DNA of 64,000 nucleotides from Falsiroseomonas sp051433195 (lineage in GTDB: Bacteria; Pseudomonadota; Alphaproteobacteria; Acetobacterales; Acetobacteraceae): the NCBI RefSeq assembly GCF_051433195.1, contig NZ_JBHMFT010000015.1, positions 62,001 through 126,000 on the forward strand, given 5' to 3'. Made by a program: the position numbers and the translations under genes. Of the stretch, positions 47,838-59,120 are shown piece by piece; within the stretch, counting starts at the first letter, position 1; each line of letters opens with the position of its first letter. The notes under the pieces are model-generated. The model did no database searches, was not told where the DNA came from, and saw only the letters and a program-made list of their open reading frames with translations.

Positions 47838-49921
47838 ATGACAATCGGGGCGTCTCCGCTGCTGCATGGTGCGGTCGCTGTGCTGTGCCTCGGCTGGGTG
47901 GCGCTGATCCTGGTCTGTGGCCGGGGCCGCGCCGGGCTGCTGCTGGCACTCGCCAGCGCCGCCGCGGCCGCCTGGGCCGCCGCCGTCGCCTTGCAGCCGG
48001 AGACGCCGCTGACCGGGCTGTCCGGCGCGCTGGAGATCGCCCGCAGCGCCACCTGGCTCGGCGTCCTGTTGCTGCTGGGCTGGCGGGTCGGCGGCGCCGC
48101 CGCCCGGCCGCTGTCGCTGCGCTTCGCGCTGGCCGGCGTGGTGCTGGTGCTGGGTGGGCTGGCGGCGCTGCTGCCGGGCGCGCCGCAGCCGGAGGGTCTC
48201 GGCTCGCCGAGCCTGCTGGCGCGGCTCGGCCTGGCGCTGCTGGTGGTGGTGGTGGCGGAGAACCTGCTGCGCAATGTCGGCCGCGCGGTGCGCTGGCACG
48301 TGATCCTGCCCTGCCTGACGCTCGGTGCGCTGTCCGCCTTCGATGTCGTGCTGCACGCCGATGCCGCGCTGCACCACAGCTATGCGCAGGCCATGCTGGA
48401 TGCGCGGGCGGTGCTGACGGCGGTGGCGCTGCCGCTGCTGGCCATCGCGGCCGCCCGCGACCGCCGCTGGCACCGGGACCCCCCGGTGTCCCGGCAGGTG
48501 GTGTTCCATGGCGCCACCCTGGTGATCGCCGGCACCTTCCTGACCGGTGTCGGCGCGGTGGGGGAAGGCCTGCGGCAACTTGGCGCCGATTGGGGCCAGG
48601 CGGCGCAGATCAGCCTGCTGGCCGGGGCGCTGCTGGCGGTCGCCGTCGGGGTTTCCTCCGCCTCCCTGCGGTCGCGGCTGCGGCGGCTGGTGGTGGATCA
48701 TTTCTTCGCCGCGCGGTTCGACTACCGCGCCGAATGGCTGCGCTGCGTCGCCACGCTGTCGGCGCAGAACGCCGAGGCCGAGCAGCGCGCCATCACCGCC
48801 ATCGCGGACCCCGTGGACAGCCCGGCCGGGCTGCTGCTGCTGCAGGACGCCCCGATGGCGCCGCTGCGCTGGGCCGGGTCGTGGAACCTGCCGGCCAGCG
48901 CCATGGTGCTGGCCGCAGGCCACCCGCTGCTGCAGGCGACGGAAGACGGCACCCGCATCGTGACGCAGGTGCCGGGCGACCTGGACCCCGCGCTCGGGCC
49001 GATCTGGATCGCGGTGCCGCTGCGCCACCACCGGGACGGGCTGCTCGGCCTGGTGCTGCTGGCGCCGCCGCGCGCGCCCTTCCGCCTGGACCAGGAAGCC
49101 TTCGACCTGCTGCGCGCCGTGGGGCGCGAGGTGGCGCTGTTCCTGGCGGAACGCCGCGCGGCGGAGCGCCTGCACGACCAGCGCGCGCTGGCGGAACATG
49201 CGAAGCGCTTCGCCTTCGTGGCGCATGACGTGAAGAACGTGGCAAGCCAGCTCACCCTGGTGCTGGCCAATGCCGAGGACAACATCGCCGATCCGGATTT
49301 CCAGCGCGACATGTTGCTGACGGTGGGCGCCGCCGCCACCCGGATCAATGCGCTGATCGCGCGCCTGCGCGCGCCGGAACCCGAGGCGCCGGCCTCCGCT
49401 ATCGCGGCGTCCGGCGTCGCCACGCCCGGCACCGCGGCGCTCACGCCAGCGGCGCCCGGCGGCCCGGCGATGACCACCGGGCCGGCCGAGACGCTGCAGC
49501 GCGTGCTGCGCGACGTGCCGCATCCGGTGCAGTTGCGGGCGGAGGATCGCGTTCCGCGCCTCCAGATCGCGCCCGAGGATCTGGAGGCGGCGCTGCGCCA
49601 CCTGCTGGACAATGCCGCGGAAGCCTCGCCCCCCGGCGTGCCGGTGACGGTGGAGCTGCGGCGGGAGGCCGGATGCGTGGTGATCGACATCATCGACCGC
49701 GGCCCCGGCATGACCGCCGATTTCGTCCGCGACCGGCTGTTCCGCCCGCTGGTGTCCGGCCGGGTGGGGGGAAACGGCATCGGCGCCTGGCAGGCGCGCG
49801 ACCTGCTGCGCGGCGCCGGCGGCGACCTGCTGGTGCTGAGTACGCCCGGCACCGGCACCACCATGCGCCTGACCCTGCCCTGCCCGGCTTCGGGCCAAGA
49901 GATCATCGAGGACATCGCGGC

Positions 49922-49925
<4 letters not shown>
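47838..49925 (+). CDS. prsK: PEP-CTERM system sensor histidine kinase PrsK
   Basis: Inner-membrane sensor kinase of 695 residues. The N-terminal half has about eight to nine hydrophobic segments (about 10-275), a GAF-like domain spans about 290-435, and the kinase core starts with the H-box FAFVAHDVKNVASQL, phosphorylated at H463. The ATPase domain has HLLDNAAEASPPG (N box), DRGPGMT (G1) and NGIGAWQARDLL (G2). The order is that of PrsK, the kinase paired with PrsR in exosortase loci. It overlaps prsR by four bases. Confidence 0.94.
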
Positions 49926-51301
<1,376 letters not shown>

Positions 51302-51316
51302 CCGGAACCCCCCATC

Positions 51317-54106
51317 ATGGCCCGTCGCACCCTCGCGCTGCCCGTTCTCGCCCTGACCGCCCTGATGGCGGCCGCGCCGCTTGCCCAGGCCCAGCAGGGC
51401 CACCCGTCGCAGGAACGGGCGCGCGCCGCCGCCGCCCGCGGCGAACTGCGCGCCGCGCAGATCGAATGGCGCAACGCCGTGCGCGCCCTGCCGGATGATC
51501 CGCAGATCCGCGCCGCGCTGGCCCGTGCCAGCCTCGACCTTGGCGATGGCGAGACGGCGGAGCGCGAGGCGCGGGCGGCGCTGGAGCGCGGGCTGGACCC
51601 GGCCGCCGGCACCGCGCTGCTGGTGCGCGCCTACCTGGTGCAGAACAAGGCGCGGGAGCTGCTGGCGGACTTCCCGCAGACGGAAACGCCGCCGGCCGCC
51701 GCCGCGCAGGTCGCCGTCGGACGCTCCATGGCGCAACTGCTGCTGCGCGACATTCCGGCGGCGCGGCAATCGGCGGAACTCGCCGAACGCCTGGCGCCGG
51801 AGGCGATGGAGCCCGGCATGGCGCTCGCCGAGGTGCTGCTGGCGGAAGGCGACCGCGCCGCGGCCGAGGCCCGCCTCGACCGCCTCCTGGCGGCGCACCC
51901 GGCGGCCAGTGAGGCCCGGCTGCGCCGCGGCACGCTGCTGCTCGAACGCGGCGCCGTGGCGGAGGCCATCGCCAGCTTCGGCCAGGTCATCGAGCGCAAC
52001 CCTGGCGACATCCCGGCCCGGCTGCGCCGCGCGGAGGCGCTGCTGCGGGCCAACGATGCCGCCGCCGCCGGGCGTGACCTGGACGTGGTGCTGACCGGCG
52101 CGCCGAACAGCGCGACCGGCGTCTACCTGCGCGCCATGCAGCTGGCCAGCCAGAACGACTGGGCCGGTGCCGACGCCGCGTTGCAGCGCCTCGGCCCGCA
52201 GGTGACCAATTTCCCGGACGGGCTGCTGTTGCAGGCGCTGGCCAAGGGCGGGCTGGGCCAGGCGGCGCAGGCCGAGGACTCGGCCCGGCGCCACGTGGCG
52301 CGCAACCCGGATGACCCACGCGGCGCCAAGCTGCTGGCCAGCATGGCGATGGCGGCCGGGCGGCACGAGGAAGCCGCCGCCGTGCTGTCCCGGGCGACGC
52401 AGAACCGGCCGCGCGACGCGGTGCTGTACGAGGCCCTGGCACGGGCCCAGACCGCCGCCGGACGCCCGGCGGAGGCGGTGCCGGCGATGGAGGAGGCGGT
52501 GCGGATCGCCCCCGACGACCCGGCGCTGCTGACCCGCCTGGGCGCCGCGCGGATGGCCGTGGGCGACAATGCCGGCGCCGAGCAGGTGGTGCGGCGCGCC
52601 CTGGAACTCGGCCCGCCCCAGGCCGGCGCGCGGGAGATGCTGGTGGCCGGCGCCATGGCGCGCGGCGACCTGGACGCGGCCGCCGCCGAGATGGCGAAGC
52701 TGGACGAGGCCGCGCGCCAGGGCGAGATGGCCGGCGTGCTGGAGGGCACGCTGCGGCTGCTGCGGCTGGATCTTCCCGGCGCGAAGCAGGCCTTCGAGCA
52801 GGTGGTGGCGCGGCATCCGACCAGCGTTGGCGGCCGGCTCGGCCTGACCCGCGTGCTGGTGCAGCAGGGCGCGGTGGCGGAGGCGGTGCCGCTGCTGGCC
52901 GCGGTGCTGCGCGAACAGCCCTCCAATGCGGAGGCGCTGTCGCGGTTGTCCACGCTCGCCCGGGCCGAGGGGCCGGTGGCGCAGGCGGCGCTGGCGGCGA
53001 TCGCCGGCGTGCAGGCCTCGCGTCCGGCCTCGGCGCCCCTGGCGCTGGCGCATGCCAACCTGCTGCTGCAACGGCGCGACCCGGCCGGCGCGCTGGCGGT
53101 GCTGGACACCCCGGCGCTGCGCGGCCAGCGCGGCGCCGCGCTGCCCCTGGCACGGTCCGAGCTGCATGCTGCGGCGGAACAGTTCAGCCTGGCGGAATCC
53201 GCGGCGCGGGAGGCGCTGGCGGAAGACCCGGCCTCGGTCGCCGCGCGCCGGCAGCTGGCGGCGCTGCTGCTGCGCGGCGGCGACAAGCGCGGCGCGGAAA
53301 CCCTGCTGCGCCAGGGCCTGCGGGAGGCCCCGGGCGAGCCGGTGCTGCAACAGGCGCTGATCGGGCTGCTGCTGCAGGATGGCGGGCAGGAGGCGGCGCT
53401 GGCGGAGGCGCGGCGCCGGTCCACCGCGCCGAACGCGCCGGCCACCGCGCAGGCGCTGCATGGCGACCTGCTGATGACGCTGCGCCAGCCGCAGCAGGCG
53501 GCGGAGGCCTATGCGGCGGCGCAGGCACGCGCCCCCTCCGGTACCCTGGCGGTGCGCCTGGCCGGCGCGTTGCAGGCCGCCGGCAAGGCCGCGGATGCGG
53601 AGCGCGGCCTGGCGAGCTGGGTCGCGGCGAACCCGGGCGATGTGGTGGCGCTGAACCTGCTGGCGCAGCTCGACCTGGTGGCGGGCCGCCTGCCGCAGGC
53701 GGAACAGCGGCTGCGCCGGGTGGTCGCGACGACGCCGGAGAATGCCGTGGCGCTGAACAACCTGGCCTGGGTGCTGGGCGAGCAGGGGGAGGCGAAGATG
53801 CCGGAGGCGCGCGCCTTCGCCGAGCGCGCCTACTACCTGTCCCCCAACGTCGAGACGGCGGACACGCTGGGCTGGATCCTGGCGCGCAGCGGCGAGACGC
53901 GGCTGGCGGTGGAACTGCTGCGGCGTGCCATCGGCCCCGGCAGCCAGCCGGGCGCGCGCTACCACCTGGCCTATGCGCTGCACCAGGCCGGCGAGCGCGC
54001 CGAGGCGCTGGAGGTGCTGGCGCCGGCGCTGGCCGAGGGCACCAGCTTCGGCGAACGCGCGGCGGCCGAACGCCTGCGCGCCACCCTGACCTCCTCTCCG
54101 CGGTGA
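51317..54106 (+). CDS. prsT: TPR-repeat protein PrsT of XrtA systems
   Basis: Large exported protein of 929 residues. A signal peptide (PVLALTALMAAAPLAQAQ) is followed by a chain of about twenty tetratricopeptide-type repeats, each of about 34 residues and Ala/Leu-rich (for example ARLDRLLAAHPAASEARLRRGTLLLERG). The end has the usual ALNNLAWVLGEQG and ADTLGWILARSGE blocks of PrsT. It is periplasmic or outer-membrane-associated and likely links the polymerase and export pore. It starts 15 bases after prsR and is followed 9 bases later by the Wzy-like gene. Confidence 0.93.
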   Translation: MARRTLALPVLALTALMAAAPLAQAQQGHPSQERARAAAARGELRAAQIEWRNAVRALPDDPQIRAALARASLDLGDGETAEREARAALERGLDPAAGTALLVRAYLVQNKARELLADFPQTETPPAAAAQVAVGRSMAQLLLRDIPAARQSAELAERLAPEAMEPGMALAEVLLAEGDRAAAEARLDRLLAAHPAASEARLRRGTLLLERGAVAEAIASFGQVIERNPGDIPARLRRAEALLRANDAAAAGRDLDVVLTGAPNSATGVYLRAMQLASQNDWAGADAALQRLGPQVTNFPDGLLLQALAKGGLGQAAQAEDSARRHVARNPDDPRGAKLLASMAMAAGRHEEAAAVLSRATQNRPRDAVLYEALARAQTAAGRPAEAVPAMEEAVRIAPDDPALLTRLGAARMAVGDNAGAEQVVRRALELGPPQAGAREMLVAGAMARGDLDAAAAEMAKLDEAARQGEMAGVLEGTLRLLRLDLPGAKQAFEQVVARHPTSVGGRLGLTRVLVQQGAVAEAVPLLAAVLREQPSNAEALSRLSTLARAEGPVAQAALAAIAGVQASRPASAPLALAHANLLLQRRDPAGALAVLDTPALRGQRGAALPLARSELHAAAEQFSLAESAAREALAEDPASVAARRQLAALLLRGGDKRGAETLLRQGLREAPGEPVLQQALIGLLLQDGGQEAALAEARRRSTAPNAPATAQALHGDLLMTLRQPQQAAEAYAAAQARAPSGTLAVRLAGALQAAGKAADAERGLASWVAANPGDVVALNLLAQLDLVAGRLPQAEQRLRRVVATTPENAVALNNLAWVLGEQGEAKMPEARAFAERAYYLSPNVETADTLGWILARSGETRLAVELLRRAIGPGSQPGARYHLAYALHQAGERAEALEVLAPALAEGTSFGERAAAERLRATLTSSPR

Positions 54107-54115
54107 ACACCCACC

Positions 54116-55423
54116 ATGCGTGACGCAGTCCTCCTCATCGCCATGCTGGCGCTGCTGCCGATGTCGTTCTTCAAGCCGTTCGTCGGCGTGCTGCTGTGGT
54201 GCTGGATTTCCTTCATGAATCCGCACCGGCTGGTCTACGGCTTCGCCGGCGGCATCCCCTGGGCGGCGCTGGTGTTCATGGCGACCGTCGCCGGCTGCGT
54301 GCTGTCCGTCGAGGCGCGCAAGCCGGTGTTCAACGCGGTGACCTGGCTGCTGATCGCCTTCCTGCTGTGCATCACCATGACGACGGCGATGGCGATCGCG
54401 GCTCCGGATGCGGCCTGGGCGAAATACAGCCAGGTCAGCAAGGTCATCCTCGGCCTGCTGCTGACCAGCTTCCTGCTGACCGACCGCTGGCGCATCCATG
54501 CGCTGGTCTGGATCATGGTGATCTCGGTCGGATATTTCGGCGTGCGCGGCGGCATCTTCGCCATCATCACCGGCGGCAGCTACCGAATCTGGGGGCCGCC
54601 CAACACCATGATCTCGGACAACAACCACCTGGCGGCGGGCATGCTGGTGACGCTGCCGCTGATGAACTACCTGCGCATGCAGTCGCGGCACCACCTGATA
54701 CGCCTCGGGCTGGCCTTCGCCATGGGCCTGACGCTGCTGGCCACCATCTCCAGCTACTCGCGCGGCGCGCTGCTGGGGCTTGTGGCCATGCTGGCCGTGC
54801 TGTGGTGGCGCAGCCAGCGCAAGATGGTGGCCGCCCTGGTGCTGCCCTTCGCGCTGGCCGGTGCCATCGCCTTCATGCCGGCGGCGTGGTTCGAGCGGAT
54901 GGAGACCATCGGCACCTACGAGGAGGATCGCTCCGCCACCGGGCGCCTGGACCTGTGGGCGATTTCCTGGAAGCTCGCGGTGCAGAACCCGATCACCGGC
55001 TCCGGCTTCACCGGACCGTACAACCAGCGCGTGGTGGATACGGTGGAGCCCGGCGGGCCGGCGCGCGCGGTGCACAGCATCTGGTTCGAGCTGCTGGGCG
55101 AACACGGCTTCATCACCTTCTTCGTCTGGTGCGGCCTGCTCGTCGCCGGCGCGATCTATGCGCAGATGATGGTGGGGATGGCGCGCAACCGGCCGGAGCT
55201 GAGATGGGCCTACGATCTCGGGCGCATGTCGCAGGTCTCGCTGGTCGCCTACGTGGTCAGCGGCACCTTCCTGTCGCTCAGCTACTGGGACTTCCTGTGG
55301 ACGCTGCTGGTGGTGATCGGGGCCGGCTACGGCCTGGCGCGGCGCCAGATGAACCCGGAGGTGCAGCCGGCGTGGCGCCAAGCCGGCGCCGCCGCGACGC
55401 GGACGGGATGGCGCACGGCATGA
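54116..55423 (+). CDS. XrtA-associated O-antigen-ligase/Wzy-like protein (TIGR03097-like)
   Basis: Polytopic inner-membrane protein of 435 residues with about ten hydrophobic segments. Conserved features of the exosortase-linked O-glycosylation ligase group are PFVGVLLWCWISFMNPHRL, IWGPPNTMISDNNHLA, and in the O-antigen ligase core ATGRLDLWAISWKLAVQNPITGSGF and AVHSIWFELLGEHGFI, with the periplasmic H of VHSIW. It either polymerises the repeat unit or joins glycan to protein. It is in the plus-strand operon nine bases after prsT. Confidence 0.92.
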   Translation: MRDAVLLIAMLALLPMSFFKPFVGVLLWCWISFMNPHRLVYGFAGGIPWAALVFMATVAGCVLSVEARKPVFNAVTWLLIAFLLCITMTTAMAIAAPDAAWAKYSQVSKVILGLLLTSFLLTDRWRIHALVWIMVISVGYFGVRGGIFAIITGGSYRIWGPPNTMISDNNHLAAGMLVTLPLMNYLRMQSRHHLIRLGLAFAMGLTLLATISSYSRGALLGLVAMLAVLWWRSQRKMVAALVLPFALAGAIAFMPAAWFERMETIGTYEEDRSATGRLDLWAISWKLAVQNPITGSGFTGPYNQRVVDTVEPGGPARAVHSIWFELLGEHGFITFFVWCGLLVAGAIYAQMMVGMARNRPELRWAYDLGRMSQVSLVAYVVSGTFLSLSYWDFLWTLLVVIGAGYGLARRQMNPEVQPAWRQAGAAATRTGWRTA

Positions 55424-55480
55424 CGCCCGAACATCCCGTGACAATTCTGGCCATGCCAATTCTGACGAAGGAGCCGCCGC

Positions 55481-55879
55481 ATGGACGGCATCTATTTCCT
55501 CTGCATGCTCATCGGCATCGGCTGGCTTTGCGCCTGGGCGGCGCAGGACAAGCCGATGAAGGGGGACATCTGGTGGCCATTCGACATGATCGAGGAGGGC
55601 GCGCCTGATGCCGCCGGACCAGACGATTCTGACGGGTCCGGCCGCGCCGCCCGCGCCGGCGCCGCTGCCCGGAAGCCAAGCTGGCGCAGCCTCGGCGCCT
55701 TGCCCGGCCGCCGCCCCGCCGGCGCCTTCGCCCGCGAAGCCACCCCGAAGCGGGAGCCGGCCGGGCCAGGCTGGCGTGCTGCGCCTGCTGACGTTCAGCA
55801 CCCTGTACCCCAACGCGGCGCTGCCCAATCATGGCGTGTTCGTGGAAAACCGCCTGCGGCACCTGGTCGCCAGCGGTGA
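55481..55879 (+). CDS. Small membrane protein, frame overlaps next gene
   Basis: The frame starts with an N-terminal membrane segment, MDGIYFLCMLIGIGWLCAWA, then DKPMKGDIWWPFDMIEEG. Only the first 42 residues look like a protein; the rest overlaps the start of the next glycosyltransferase gene by 272 bases in another frame and is low in complexity. Short proteins with an N-terminal helix and a WWPFDM-type tail are likely accessory components of exosortase loci (inference). A one-base change near 55604 would put a stop exactly at the next start. The start has a ggag ribosome site. Confidence 0.55.
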   Translation: MDGIYFLCMLIGIGWLCAWAAQDKPMKGDIWWPFDMIEEGAPDAAGPDDSDGSGRAARAGAAARKPSWRSLGALPGRRPAGAFAREATPKREPAGPGWRAAPADVQHPVPQRGAAQSWRVRGKPPAAPGRQR

Positions 55880-57002
55880 GGCGACCAGCACCGTCCTGGC
55901 GCCGGTGCCGTGGTTTCCCTTTTCTCCGGGCCGCCTCGGCGCCCGGTTGCCCCAGCGCCTCGGCGCGAAGCTGAAGGATTGGGGCCGCTTCGCCGCGGTG
56001 CCGGCGCAGGCGGTCCGGCACGGGCTGGTGGTGCACCATCCGCGCTACGCCGCGCTGCCCGGCATCGGCATGCTGACCGGCCCGGCGGCGCTGCACCTGG
56101 CCGCGCGTGCCGCGCTGGCGAAGCTGCTGGCGGCCGGCCACCGCTTCGATGCGATCGACGCGCACTACGCCTATCCGGATGGCGTCGTCGCCGTCTGGCT
56201 CGGGCGGGAGTTCAACCTGCCGGTGGTGGTGACGGCGCGGGGGTCCGACATCTCGCAGCTGCCGGACCACCGCCTGCCACGACGCCTGATCCAGCGCGCG
56301 ATCCGCGACGCGGACGCGCTGATCGCGGTCAGCGTCGGGCTGAAGGACGGGCTGGTGAGGCTCGGCGCGCCGGCGGGCAAGGTGACGGTGCTGCGCAACG
56401 GCGTCGACCTCGAGGCGTTCCGGCCGATCCCGGATGGCGACCCGGAGGACCGCGCTTCGGTCCGGCGCGCGCTGGGCCTCGGCGCCGGGCCGCTGCTGGT
56501 CTCGGTGGGGCACCTGATTCCGCGCAAGGGGCACGACCACATCATCCGCGCCCTGCCGCTGCTGCCCGGCCACGCGCTGATGGTGCTGGGCGACGGGCCG
56601 GAGCGCGATGCACTGCTGCAACTGGCGCAGGACCTCGGCGTGGCGGACCGCGTGCACCTGCTCGGCGCCCGGCCGCATTCCGAGCTGCCGCGCTACTACG
56701 GCGCCGCCGATGCCCTGGTGCTGGCCTCGAGCCGCGAGGGCTGGGCCAACGTCCTGCTGGAATCCATGGCCTGCGGCACCCCCGTGGTGGCCAGCCCCGC
56801 CTGGGGCAGCCGCGAGGCGGTGCGCAGCATCGCCGCCGGGGTGGTGATGGAGGAAACCACGGCGGAGGCGATCGCCGCCGCCGTGCGCCGCCTGCTGCTG
56901 CTGCACCCCGGGCGGGCTGCAACGCGCGCCTATGCCGAGGGCTTCGGCTGGGGCGAGACCACCGCTGGCCAGCTGGCCGTTTTCCGTGAGGTTCTGGCAT
57001 GA
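55608..57002 (+). CDS. Glycosyltransferase (GT4 family)
   Basis: GT-B transferase of 464 residues. The first 56 residues are Pro/Ala-rich and look like linker; the fold begins at VLRLLTFSTLYPNAALPNHGVFVENRL. The second domain has LLVSVGHLIPRKGHDHII, HALMVLGDGPERDALLQL and the GT4 donor site ASSREGWANVLLESMACGTPVVAS with the EX7E glutamates. The acceptor sugar is unknown. The real start may be internal, since the tail before residue 57 overlaps another frame. It overlaps the next gene by four bases. Confidence 0.9.
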   Translation: MPPDQTILTGPAAPPAPAPLPGSQAGAASAPCPAAAPPAPSPAKPPRSGSRPGQAGVLRLLTFSTLYPNAALPNHGVFVENRLRHLVASGEATSTVLAPVPWFPFSPGRLGARLPQRLGAKLKDWGRFAAVPAQAVRHGLVVHHPRYAALPGIGMLTGPAALHLAARAALAKLLAAGHRFDAIDAHYAYPDGVVAVWLGREFNLPVVVTARGSDISQLPDHRLPRRLIQRAIRDADALIAVSVGLKDGLVRLGAPAGKVTVLRNGVDLEAFRPIPDGDPEDRASVRRALGLGAGPLLVSVGHLIPRKGHDHIIRALPLLPGHALMVLGDGPERDALLQLAQDLGVADRVHLLGARPHSELPRYYGAADALVLASSREGWANVLLESMACGTPVVASPAWGSREAVRSIAAGVVMEETTAEAIAAAVRRLLLLHPGRAATRAYAEGFGWGETTAGQLAVFREVLA

Positions 57003-59089
57003 GTGTGACAAGGCGTGGGCTGGGTGCCCTGGGCGCTGGCCTCGGGTTGCTGCCCCTTCTGCCCCGCGATGCCGCCGCGCAAACCGCCGTGGTGATGATG
57101 GAGCCGCTGCCCTGCCTCGACCGGCAGGGCGACATCGTGGCGCTGCTGCTGGAAGGCAGCGGCGCGCCGGCCGGCGCGGTGGTCACCTTCGGCCAGGTCT
57201 TCAAGGCGGGCGACCTGCCGCGCGGCGCCGGCCTGGTCGCCCGCCTGGCGGATGGCGCCGGCCTGCCGGTGCAGGCGGATGTGCTGAGCCGGCACGAGGA
57301 TGGCTCCGCCCGCTTCGCCGTGCTGGCGCTGGCGGCGCCGCAGGTCGGCCGTGGCAGCCGCGCCGGCGTGATCCTGTCCCGCGGCCGCGCCGCGCCGGCG
57401 CGGGCCTTCGACGTGACGCCGCTGATGGCGCGGCGCAGCATCACCATCGAGCTGAACGGCCAGGCCATCGACCTGATGGCGCTGCTGGCGGAGGGGCTCG
57501 CCCGGCGCGGCGCGCGCCCGTTCCAGTCCGGCCCGCTGGCGGTGCAGATGCGGGTGGTGACGCCGGTGGAGGTGGGCGGCGTGACCTCGCTGCGCATGGT
57601 CTCCGACGTGACGCTGCGCGCCGATGGCGAGGTGACGCTGGAGCTGTGGATGCGCAACGACGGCGCCATGCGGCCCGGCGGCGGCGCGGTCGGCTACCGC
57701 GTGCGCGTGCTGCTCGACGGGCAGGAGGCGATGGCGGCCGAAATCCCGCGCCACCACCAGTACACGGCCTGGGGCCGCCTGATGCACACCGGCGCCCCGG
57801 TGCCGCTGGTGCGCCCGGACCCGACCTACCTGGCGGAGGCCGGCGCTGCGCCGCGCTACGATTTGACCACCGGCGTCGCGGCCGGGCTGCTGGGCAACAT
57901 GGCGCGGCAGATCGGCAGCGAGGATTGGGCGCAGCCGTTCAATTCGCGCGGGGTCCTGCGGGCGATGGGCAGCGGCGGCGGGCGCCCCGACATCGGGCCG
58001 ATGACGCAGTCGCAGGCCGCCTGGCTGATCACCGGCGACCCGCGCGCCGCGATGCACGCCATCGGCCAGGCCGAGGCCGCCGGCAGCATTCCCTGGCACT
58101 ACTGGGACACCGAGGCCGGCCGCTGGATGGATACCCGCCGCTGGCCGCGGCTGTGGACCGACCCGCGCGGCGGGCCGCCGCCGGGTGGGCTGGCGCAGCG
58201 CATCTCGGGCGACACCGGCTGGTCGCTGGCGGCCTCGCACCAGCCCGACCTGTCCTACCTGCCCTGGCTGCTGACCGGCCGCCGCGCCTTCCTGGACGGG
58301 CTGCAGGCGCAGGCCTGCTGGTGCGTGATCGGGCGCTGGCCCGCCCCGCGCGGCACCGCCGGCCGGCCCGGCGTGGCGGAGGGCGTGAACGTGGTGCGCG
58401 GCAACCAGGTGCGCGGCTCGGCCTGGTCGCTGCGGACCCTGACCAACGCCGCCTGGGCCAGCCCGGACGAGGACGCGACGACGCCCTGGCTGCGCGAGAC
58501 GTCGCAGGCGAACTGGACCTGGGTGCGCCAGCAGATTCCGCGCTGGACCCAGGCGCAGGGCGAGGCGCATGGCTGGATTCCCGGCGAATACGGCGTGCGC
58601 GGTGCCCTGCCGCCCTGGCAGCAGGACTATTTCGCCTCCGCTGCCGCGGCCGCTGCGCGGCAGGGCAGCCCGGATGCGCGGGCGGTGCTGCGCTGGATGG
58701 AGAATTTCCTCGCCGGCCGCTTCCTGGCCGGCCGGCAGGGCTTCCCGCCGAACGATGGCGCGGCCTACCTGCTGGCCGTCAACGCCGATGCCGATGCGCG
58801 CAACCCGCTGAACACCTGGGCCGCGATCGGGGAGGCGACGCGCTCGGGCAACCTGTCGAACGGCGATGGCTGGAGCAAGACGCAGGGCGACTACGCGCAG
58901 CTCGCGCTGCAATCCCTGGCGCAGGTGATCGACGTGACCGGGTCCGAGGATGCGGCGCGGGCCTATGCCTGGCTGTCGGAGGCCGATGCTCCCTACACGC
59001 GGGACGAGGATTACCGCCGCAACCCGCTGTTCAACATCGTGCCCCGCGGCCAGCCGCGGGTGCCGAGCCGGGTGATGCGCTGCCGGTAG
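56999..59089 (+). CDS. Tat-exported RIFT-barrel, lyase-like protein of the EPS locus
   Basis: Exported protein of 696 residues. The N-terminus TRRGLGALGAGLGLLP is a twin-arginine signal, so it folds before export. The first domain, VVTFGQVFKAGDLPRGAGL then QADVLSRHEDGSARFAVLAL, resembles the N-terminal RIFT barrel of exo-rhamnogalacturonan lyase-like (PcRGLX/YetA-like) proteins. The rest (about 330-690) is Trp-rich and helical with repeats like an alpha/alpha toroid (HGWIPGEYGVRGALPPWQQDYFASAAAAA). No catalytic residues can be named. By position it probably cuts or trims the polysaccharide made by this locus. It ends the plus-strand operon. Confidence 0.65.
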   Translation: MSVTRRGLGALGAGLGLLPLLPRDAAAQTAVVMMEPLPCLDRQGDIVALLLEGSGAPAGAVVTFGQVFKAGDLPRGAGLVARLADGAGLPVQADVLSRHEDGSARFAVLALAAPQVGRGSRAGVILSRGRAAPARAFDVTPLMARRSITIELNGQAIDLMALLAEGLARRGARPFQSGPLAVQMRVVTPVEVGGVTSLRMVSDVTLRADGEVTLELWMRNDGAMRPGGGAVGYRVRVLLDGQEAMAAEIPRHHQYTAWGRLMHTGAPVPLVRPDPTYLAEAGAAPRYDLTTGVAAGLLGNMARQIGSEDWAQPFNSRGVLRAMGSGGGRPDIGPMTQSQAAWLITGDPRAAMHAIGQAEAAGSIPWHYWDTEAGRWMDTRRWPRLWTDPRGGPPPGGLAQRISGDTGWSLAASHQPDLSYLPWLLTGRRAFLDGLQAQACWCVIGRWPAPRGTAGRPGVAEGVNVVRGNQVRGSAWSLRTLTNAAWASPDEDATTPWLRETSQANWTWVRQQIPRWTQAQGEAHGWIPGEYGVRGALPPWQQDYFASAAAAAARQGSPDARAVLRWMENFLAGRFLAGRQGFPPNDGAAYLLAVNADADARNPLNTWAAIGEATRSGNLSNGDGWSKTQGDYAQLALQSLAQVIDVTGSEDAARAYAWLSEADAPYTRDEDYRRNPLFNIVPRGQPRVPSRVMRCR

Positions 59090-59120
59090 GCGGTGCGCAC
59101 CCGGCGCCTGAGGGCAGCAA

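Noticed and set aside
46352..48274. A 640-codon minus-strand frame opposite the priming glycosyltransferase.
   Set aside because: It is Gln/Arg/His-rich shadow translation with no domain, opposite a gene with all family motifs.
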